Positions 59,164 to 64,000 of a DNA stretch of 64,000 nt are shown piece after piece. The notes beneath the pieces are model-generated. The model saw only the letters and a program-made list of their open reading frames with translations, was not told the origin of the DNA and did not search any database. Made by a program: the position numbers and the translations under genes. Within the stretch, counting starts at the first letter, position 1; each line of letters starts with the position of its first letter. The stretch comes from Bacteroidota bacterium (GTDB lineage Bacteria > Bacteroidota > Bacteroidia > Chitinophagales > Chitinophagaceae): NCBI GenBank assembly GCA_947456625.1, contig CANGQJ010000003.1, positions 124,001 through 188,000 of the forward strand, written 5' to 3'.

Positions 59164-60300
59164 ATGAAAAAAGCCATACTATTACTTTCTTGTATTTATT
59201 GTTTCATTTTTAATGTAAAAGCACAATCTGAAATTGCCGAAGCAGGTATTAATGAATTAATGCAGGCTCAAAAAGTGGTTGGGTTTTCGGTGGCAGTGGT
59301 TAAGAAAAATAAGATCGTATATACTCATTCCTTTGGCCTTAAGGATATTGAAAAAAATATACCCCTATCAAATTCAGATATTTTCAGAATCGCATCTATT
59401 TCAAAATCGTTTACGGCAACTTCTATCATGCAATTAATTGAAGCAGGAAAATTAACATTGGATGATGATTTTAGTGGCCTAGTTGGTTTTAAAGTAAGAA
59501 ATCCTAATTTTCCAAATACGGTTATTACACTTCGTATGATTATGTCTCATACTTCCTCTGTAAACGATAGTCAGGGCTATTTTAATTTAGATGCTATTAA
59601 CCCTGCTAAAAATCCCAACTTTGCAAAATGTTATAACAATTATGAGCCAGGTAAGGGTTATGAATATTGTAATTTAAATTTTAACATGACTGGTGCGGTA
59701 ATTGAAAAAATTACTGGCGAACGTTTTGACCAATACGTAAAACGCCATATACTTGACCCCTTAGGCTTATATGGTGGTTACTGTGTGGATTCACTTGATA
59801 AAAATAAATTTGCAACCTTATACGAATACAATAAGGATTCTGCAAAATTTATTGCAGCTACTGCTGCTTATAATCCAAGAAGTGAGGAAGTAAAAAATCA
59901 TATTTTAGGCGAGACTACCCCTATTTTTTCTCCAACTGGTGGGATGAAAATTTCAGCTTCCGATTTGGCAAAGTATATGATAATGCATAGCCGAAAAGGT
60001 AAATATAAAGGAGGCCGTATTATTTCAAAAAATAGTGCGGTGCAAATGCAAACAAAATTATCCGATGATGAGGGTTATGGATTAGCACTTGAAACCACAA
60101 ATAAATTAATTCCTGGTGAAACCATGTGCGGGCACACAGGTTCGGCATACGGGTTATACAGTGCTATGTTTTTTAATTCAAAAAAGAAATTTGGCATTGT
60201 AGTAATATGCAACGGCTGTGGCCCTAGCTTTGATAGTGGTTTTAATGCCGTTATTAAAAAGGCAGTAAACACTTTATACGATGCATTTATAAAACAGTAG
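59164..60300 (+). CDS. Beta-lactamase-fold serine hydrolase, secreted
   Basis: This 378-residue protein has a signal peptide (to about residue 20). The active site is clear: Ser-Xaa-Xaa-Lys as SISK (near 77-80), Tyr-Xaa-Asn as YCN (near 162-164) and His-Thr-Gly in CGHTGSAYG (near 327). It belongs to the class C-like esterase/peptidase group, with an unknown substrate. It is divergent from GH3 and converges with the alpha/beta hydrolase gene, with which it overlaps by 14 bp. Compared with the paralogue at 34445-35719 it keeps a full HTG motif. Confidence 0.9.
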   Translation: MKKAILLLSCIYCFIFNVKAQSEIAEAGINELMQAQKVVGFSVAVVKKNKIVYTHSFGLKDIEKNIPLSNSDIFRIASISKSFTATSIMQLIEAGKLTLDDDFSGLVGFKVRNPNFPNTVITLRMIMSHTSSVNDSQGYFNLDAINPAKNPNFAKCYNNYEPGKGYEYCNLNFNMTGAVIEKITGERFDQYVKRHILDPLGLYGGYCVDSLDKNKFATLYEYNKDSAKFIAATAAYNPRSEEVKNHILGETTPIFSPTGGMKISASDLAKYMIMHSRKGKYKGGRIISKNSAVQMQTKLSDDEGYGLALETTNKLIPGETMCGHTGSAYGLYSAMFFNSKKKFGIVVICNGCGPSFDSGFNAVIKKAVNTLYDAFIKQ

Positions 60301-61750
60301 CAACTAACCAGGAGCCAATAAAATCTAATACTTCGGGTTCGATAGTTGTAGCTAGTTCGCCATACTCAGGTACGTTACATTTGGAGCATTTTTGAAACAA
60401 ATGATTTAATCCATCAAACTGCTTAATTTCAAAATGCTTATTACCAGCATTAGTTAAAGCAAGTTTTATAGCTTTTAAATTTTCTGCAGCAGGCACTTGA
60501 ATGTCTTTAGATCCATTAATTGCCAATACTGGGCATTGTAATTTTTGTAAAGTAGGCTTTGGATTGTAAGCACCAAAAAACTTCCACCAATTGGTAGAAA
60601 ATGTTTCGGCAAAACTTGTAGCAAATTTATTTATATCTAAATCACTACTTGAGTCCCTACTTATATTGGTAGTAGCTTTAACTAAACTCTTATTGGTTAT
60701 GCTAAACCATTGCTTTGTAATTTCATTGGCTTTAGCAATTGCCTCTTGTTTATCATTGGTTGCAATAATAGTTTTCATTAAGTTTTTATACAAAGGGATA
60801 TAGGCGTCAATAGCCTCCTGACTTATGCCCGCCGATTTTAATACCATTTCATTTTGCAATGCCATGAGCGCTGTTATTTCAATGCCTGGGCCAGCCATTA
60901 ACACAATAAATGCAACAGACTTGTTTTTAGCTGCAACCATGGGGGCAATTAATCCACCTTCACTATGACCTAATAATCCAATTTTATTAGTGTCCACTAT
61001 ACTTAAGTTTTTTGCAAAGCGAATATGTTCCTCTACATCTAATGCAAAATCGGCAGTGGTGCTTGTACTAAAATTACCTGTTGATTTTCCAGCACTTCGG
61101 TCATCCACTCTTAAAACAGCAAATCCTATTTTTGTTAAATAGTCTGCAAGCACCGCAAATGGTTTATGATCAAAAATGGTTTCGTCTCTGTCCTGTTTAC
61201 CACTTCCAGTAATTAAAATTACCAAAGCATGTTTTTTATTGTCGTTAGGATAAGTTAAAGTGGCGCCATAATTTAATTGAGTAACTACTCCAACATATAC
61301 TGTGTCCTTTATACTATAAGTAAAAGGCGCTTTAGGCGTTTGAGGCTTTATATTAACAATTGGTTCCTGCCCTTCTTTTAATGGCTCCATATTTAATGGA
61401 AAGTTCATACCAGATTGCCCCCAAGTTCCTTGTATCATATCACCGTCGGTATTAATGGTGCCAACATATGAAGCGCCAATCATTTTAACGTCAATACTTA
61501 ATTGATTATTTATTATTTCAGTTTTAGAAGAAGCAATTCCTTTTGCTTTTTGTGCAGGCACATCCCAATTAGAAGTATAAGTATTATCAGCATTTTTAAT
61601 TAAGTGTAATCTTAATTCAATTTTTTGACCACCCGCGTTTAATAATCCAGTCCAATTTTCAATTGGTTTTTGAGCAAAAGAAATAACAGAAACTAGTATA
61701 ACAGCGCCTAGTAATAATATTAGTTTTATAATTGGATATTTTGGTTTCAT
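60287..61750 (-). CDS. Secreted alpha/beta hydrolase
   Basis: This 487-residue protein has a signal peptide (to about residue 26). The first 140 residues form a beta-rich domain (ENWTGLLNAGGQKIELRLHL) seen in front of similar hydrolases. The catalytic domain has HALVILITGSGKQDRDE (oxyanion region, about 173-189), the nucleophile Ser in GLLGHSEGGLIAP (about 256-268), Asp in NGSKDIQVP (near 430) and His in DGLNHLFQK (near 456). It is probably an esterase or peptidase. Its end overlaps the convergent hydrolase gene by 14 bp. The gene is followed upstream by a GNAT gene 35 bp away in the same direction. Confidence 0.88.
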   Translation of the reverse strand: MKPKYPIIKLILLLGAVILVSVISFAQKPIENWTGLLNAGGQKIELRLHLIKNADNTYTSNWDVPAQKAKGIASSKTEIINNQLSIDVKMIGASYVGTINTDGDMIQGTWGQSGMNFPLNMEPLKEGQEPIVNIKPQTPKAPFTYSIKDTVYVGVVTQLNYGATLTYPNDNKKHALVILITGSGKQDRDETIFDHKPFAVLADYLTKIGFAVLRVDDRSAGKSTGNFSTSTTADFALDVEEHIRFAKNLSIVDTNKIGLLGHSEGGLIAPMVAAKNKSVAFIVLMAGPGIEITALMALQNEMVLKSAGISQEAIDAYIPLYKNLMKTIIATNDKQEAIAKANEITKQWFSITNKSLVKATTNISRDSSSDLDINKFATSFAETFSTNWWKFFGAYNPKPTLQKLQCPVLAINGSKDIQVPAAENLKAIKLALTNAGNKHFEIKQFDGLNHLFQKCSKCNVPEYGELATTIEPEVLDFIGSWLVATVL

Positions 61751-61785
61751 TTCTTATTTTGATTAATGTTCGAAAAATTGAAAAT

Positions 61786-62250
61786 TTATAATTTTTTTTC
61801 CATGTAAAGCACACCAGTATTGGGATTGTAATAGTAGCCATTTATAATATAAAAGTCATTTTTTTTATAAAGTGTAATTGCCGAAAGCATAGTATCCAGG
61901 GTGTCTAAGCGCATTAAATCATACCCATTTAATTTTGCTTTTTTACAAAGCATATCTAAAAGTGTTTCCCCAATTTTTAAGCGTCTATGACTAGGTTTAA
62001 CATACATTCTTTTTAGCTCACAAATTTTTTCTCCAATTTTACGATAAGCAGCACAAGCAACTGGATTATTGTTTTCGTAAACAAGCAAAAGGCAGCCTGT
62101 GGGGCTGCCATACATGCTATTAATTATACTTAATTCTTCTTTGAAGTTTTGAAAGTCCAAACTAATATTTAACGAATTAGCATATTCATTAAATAAACTA
62201 ACTACATCCTTTAATTGCGTCTCATTAGCTGGAATGATATATTGAAGCAT
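61786..62250 (-). CDS. GNAT-family N-acetyltransferase
   Basis: The 154-residue protein has ICELKRMYVKPSHRRLKIGETLLDMLCKKA (about 75-105), with the acetyl-CoA loop in the RRLKIG segment, and LDTLDTMLSAITLYKKNDFYII (about 115-135). A Gly-to-Leu/Lys change in this loop is a slight departure from the canonical RGxGxG. The substrate is not predictable. The stop of the PepSY-type gene is at 62252, one base away, so the two genes are tightly packed and probably co-transcribed. Confidence 0.85.
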   Translation of the reverse strand: MLQYIIPANETQLKDVVSLFNEYANSLNISLDFQNFKEELSIINSMYGSPTGCLLLVYENNNPVACAAYRKIGEKICELKRMYVKPSHRRLKIGETLLDMLCKKAKLNGYDLMRLDTLDTMLSAITLYKKNDFYIINGYYYNPNTGVLYMEKKL

Positions 62251-62251
62251 A

Positions 62252-62773
62252 TTAATTTAATAGTACAAGAATAACCGATGCAATAATGCCAAGAACAGTT
62301 AATATAACACCACTGCTAAATGCTTTTGTACCTGGCTTAAACATCCAAAAAGCTGATATGGACATGAAAAATAAGGCAGCTGCAAATAGGACTGTAAAGT
62401 AATGAATTAATCCTTTGCTATTTTGTTTGTGTAACTCTGTAAATGGTTTAATCCATCCATACCACTCTTTGGTTACGTATTTTACTTCGCCTGTTTTTGC
62501 ATTATATGAGCCGTCTTTAAAATAAGAAAGATCCCCTTCGGTTTTTATAATTTTTAATTCTTTTTGTTTTATTGCCTGACCCAATTTCTCTGCAGTTAAA
62601 TTGGTGTCAATTATTTTTTCGTTATTAATGTCATGCTTTAAAAATGCTGTATCACGGTAAGTTTGAACAATACCACTTAAAGCATATATAATCACCAAGC
62701 CAACAATAAAATATCCAATATTATTGTGTAAATCGCGCATGATTTTACGCATTTTTGATCCTGTAGCTTCCAT
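62252..62773 (-). CDS. PepSY-associated transmembrane protein
   Basis: The 173-residue protein has three hydrophobic segments (about 18-38, 124-145 and 152-172). A PepSY-like stretch sits between the first and second (TGEVKYVTKEWYGW, near 93-106). The opening MRDLHNNIGYFIVGLVIIYALSGIVQTYRD and the middle ELHKQNSKGLIHYF match the PepSY-TM family, often linked to ferric-siderophore reduction at the inner membrane. It precedes the GNAT gene by one base and is preceded by an outer-membrane barrel-like gene, 82 bp upstream. Iron or siderophore handling is a possible role. Confidence 0.78.
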   Translation of the reverse strand: MEATGSKMRKIMRDLHNNIGYFIVGLVIIYALSGIVQTYRDTAFLKHDINNEKIIDTNLTAEKLGQAIKQKELKIIKTEGDLSYFKDGSYNAKTGEVKYVTKEWYGWIKPFTELHKQNSKGLIHYFTVLFAAALFFMSISAFWMFKPGTKAFSSGVILTVLGIIASVILVLLN

Positions 62774-62855
62774 AATTATGTTTTTGTTTAATTTTAGACA
62801 TCAAGGTATTAAAAAAGTTTAAACTAATAAAAATTAAATATTATCTAATTATTAT

Positions 62856-63650
62856 TTACTTGCGGGTATACTTATTATTAAAAGTGTAGGCTAATGTTAC
62901 ATTCCAAACAAAATCCTTTCCTGGAATATTTGAATTAATTATTTTATTTGCTATGCTACTTAATATAAAAGGACTGTTCTTTTTTGAAAAAGCAATAACA
63001 CCAGATGTATAATAACCTTGTTTATCGTCCATTTTTAAATAATACACTTGCGGGGAAAGCCTCATGGCTATATTATTAGTTAAATGAATATCAGAAAGTG
63101 TAGCATTTAATGTAAGAAAATTAGTATGCAGTGTGGCAGCTGGATCAAGCCCATGGGAGTATAAGTAATACATTCCAACACTTAATTTATTGGATACTAC
63201 ATAAGTTGGGACAAATTCGGTGGCAAAAAAGCGAACTGCTGTAATAGTTTTTGTAATAACCCCATTATTTACAGATTCAAGTGTTTTAAAAGATAGCGAA
63301 GGATGTGCTCCTAAATTAAATTTAAATTTATTGTTGTTTATAAGCTTGTAACGCCACCAAAAAATAAAGGACCAGGGCCTACCTTCTAATGCAAATCTTA
63401 ATTCTGGTTCAAAACTTAATTTTTTACCACCAAGCGATAAATTAAAAATAGTGGCTGGTTTTCCCAAAGTAAATGTTGGGATAAACGAAATGCCATTGTT
63501 AGTAGCACTAATAGTTCCTGAAAAATGCTTTTCTGGTTTTAGCGAATCTGGAATGCTATTTTTTAATAAGCTTGTATCTTGAGCAATGCAAATATTAAAA
63601 GAGAAAATAAGTAAAGCTAAAATTGTAAATTTTTTATTGTAGATGGGCAT
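62856..63650 (-). CDS. Probable outer-membrane beta-barrel protein, family not recognised
   Basis: This 264-residue protein has a signal peptide (to about residue 23, CIAQ). The remainder alternates polar and hydrophobic residues in strands, rich in aromatic residues (SFIFWWRYKL, FVPTYVVSNKLSVGMYYLYSHG) and ends in WNVTLAYTFNNKYTRK, as in small beta-barrels. I do not recognise the family. The gene precedes the PepSY-TM gene by 82 bp in the same direction. A link to that gene's function is possible but not shown. The region upstream (63651-63758) has no clear element. Confidence 0.6.
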   Translation of the reverse strand: MPIYNKKFTILALLIFSFNICIAQDTSLLKNSIPDSLKPEKHFSGTISATNNGISFIPTFTLGKPATIFNLSLGGKKLSFEPELRFALEGRPWSFIFWWRYKLINNNKFKFNLGAHPSLSFKTLESVNNGVITKTITAVRFFATEFVPTYVVSNKLSVGMYYLYSHGLDPAATLHTNFLTLNATLSDIHLTNNIAMRLSPQVYYLKMDDKQGYYTSGVIAFSKKNSPFILSSIANKIINSNIPGKDFVWNVTLAYTFNNKYTRK

Positions 63651-63758
63651 TTAATACTTATTAATTTAAAAGGTATGGTGCTATAATTTTTTGCCAAATA
63701 ATGAAGTATTTTTAGGCGATTGTTGAATTGAATGTATCATTCCTCCAATTTATGAAAA

Positions 63759-64000
63759 TTATGGATTCATCATATTAAAGCCTTGTACAATATTATCATT
63801 ATTGGCTTTTAACCTTCCTTCACTCATCCCAAAAGTAAGCTCATTACTTCCGTTAATTAATTGCTCAAAAATAGTTTCAATAAATTCACTCACTGGTGGG
63901 TATGCATCATGTATCCCTTTTCCACCTAAATCTGTATTTAATGCAGGGGGAATAATTTCAATAACTTCAATATTTGCATCTTTTAATTGACGTCTTAAGG
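63759..64000 (-). CDS. Short-chain dehydrogenase/reductase, C-terminal part (5' end outside window)
   Basis: About 80 codons are visible. The minus-strand translation begins LRRQLKDANIEVIEIIPPALNTDLGG and continues through VSEFIETIFEQL and TFGMSEGRLKA to a TAA at 63759-63761. The PPALNTDLGG segment is the typical end of the substrate loop in DltE/SDR-type reductases, and the start of the gene with the catalytic Tyr/Lys lies beyond the right edge. The reaction and cofactor cannot be determined from this part. Confidence 0.8.
   Translation of the reverse strand, partial: LRRQLKDANIEVIEIIPPALNTDLGGKGIHDAYPPVSEFIETIFEQLINGSNELTFGMSEGRLKANNDNIVQGFNMMNP

Noticed and set aside
1-64000. Search by eye for tRNA, rRNA, CRISPR arrays, insertion sequences and phage genes
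   Set aside because: None of the characteristic sequences or gene families were found in the window.

Overview
The window is AT-rich DNA from a member of the Bacteroidota, most likely a Chitinophagales/Sphingobacteriales-type bacterium. The signs are SusC/SusD pairs, TonB receptors that begin with carboxypeptidase-regulatory-like domains, TAnnTTTG-type -7 promoter elements, weak Shine-Dalgarno sequences, and lineage-typical families (HYC_CC_PP protein, VF530-type protein, PepSY-TM protein). No rRNA, tRNA, CRISPR array, insertion sequence or prophage was seen. Genes are densely packed and no gene-free stretch exceeds 300 bases.

Region 1 (about 1-21 kb) reads as a phosphate-acquisition and phosphate-storage island. 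It holds the 5' part of a SusC-type receptor, a GNAT gene overlapping a GDPD-like/alkaline phosphatase fusion, a three-gene operon (TonB receptor, beta-helix lipoprotein, calcineurin-type phosphoesterase), and an operon of PlcP-like phosphoesterase, glycosyltransferase, small protein and purple-acid-phosphatase-like enzyme. Next come polyphosphate kinase and exopolyphosphatase, then an Oar-type TonB receptor. Upstream of several of these units lie arrays of six-base half-sites, (G/T)TAA(C/T)A, repeated every 11 bp. The layout resembles a Pho box. At the two best promoters the nearest half-site is exactly 31 bp from a TAnnTTTG-like -7 element. I infer a Pho regulon that couples organic-phosphate hydrolysis, uptake across the outer membrane, phospholipid replacement and polyphosphate metabolism.

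Region 2 (21-36 kb) holds a GH29 fucosidase, beta carbonic anhydrase, a small membrane protein, a ClC channel/antiporter, an acetyltransferase, a secreted amidohydrolase, a guanidino-modifying enzyme next to an APC transporter, a SusC/SusD pair and a beta-lactamase-fold hydrolase.

Region 3 (36-50 kb) is mostly housekeeping and accessory metabolism: pseudouridine synthase, VF530-like protein, an outer-membrane barrel, GlpD, a di-haem cytochrome c peroxidase, an alcohol dehydrogenase, a CDGSH protein, a YetF-like protein, an LTA-synthase-like enzyme, a GH32 fructosidase, arginase, a methyltransferase and a PhnA-type protein.

Region 4 (50-64 kb) has a TonB receptor with an N-terminal heavy-metal-associated domain plus a HYC_CC_PP protein (probable metal handling), a DEAD-box helicase, pirin, a DOPA-dioxygenase-like enzyme, a GH3 glucosidase, a second beta-lactamase-fold hydrolase, an alpha/beta hydrolase, acetyltransferases, a PepSY-TM protein, a probable barrel protein and the 3' end of a short-chain dehydrogenase.

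Several start codons were moved from the longest possible reading frame to a better-supported ATG, GTG or TTG. All family calls come from reading motifs by eye and no database search was run.
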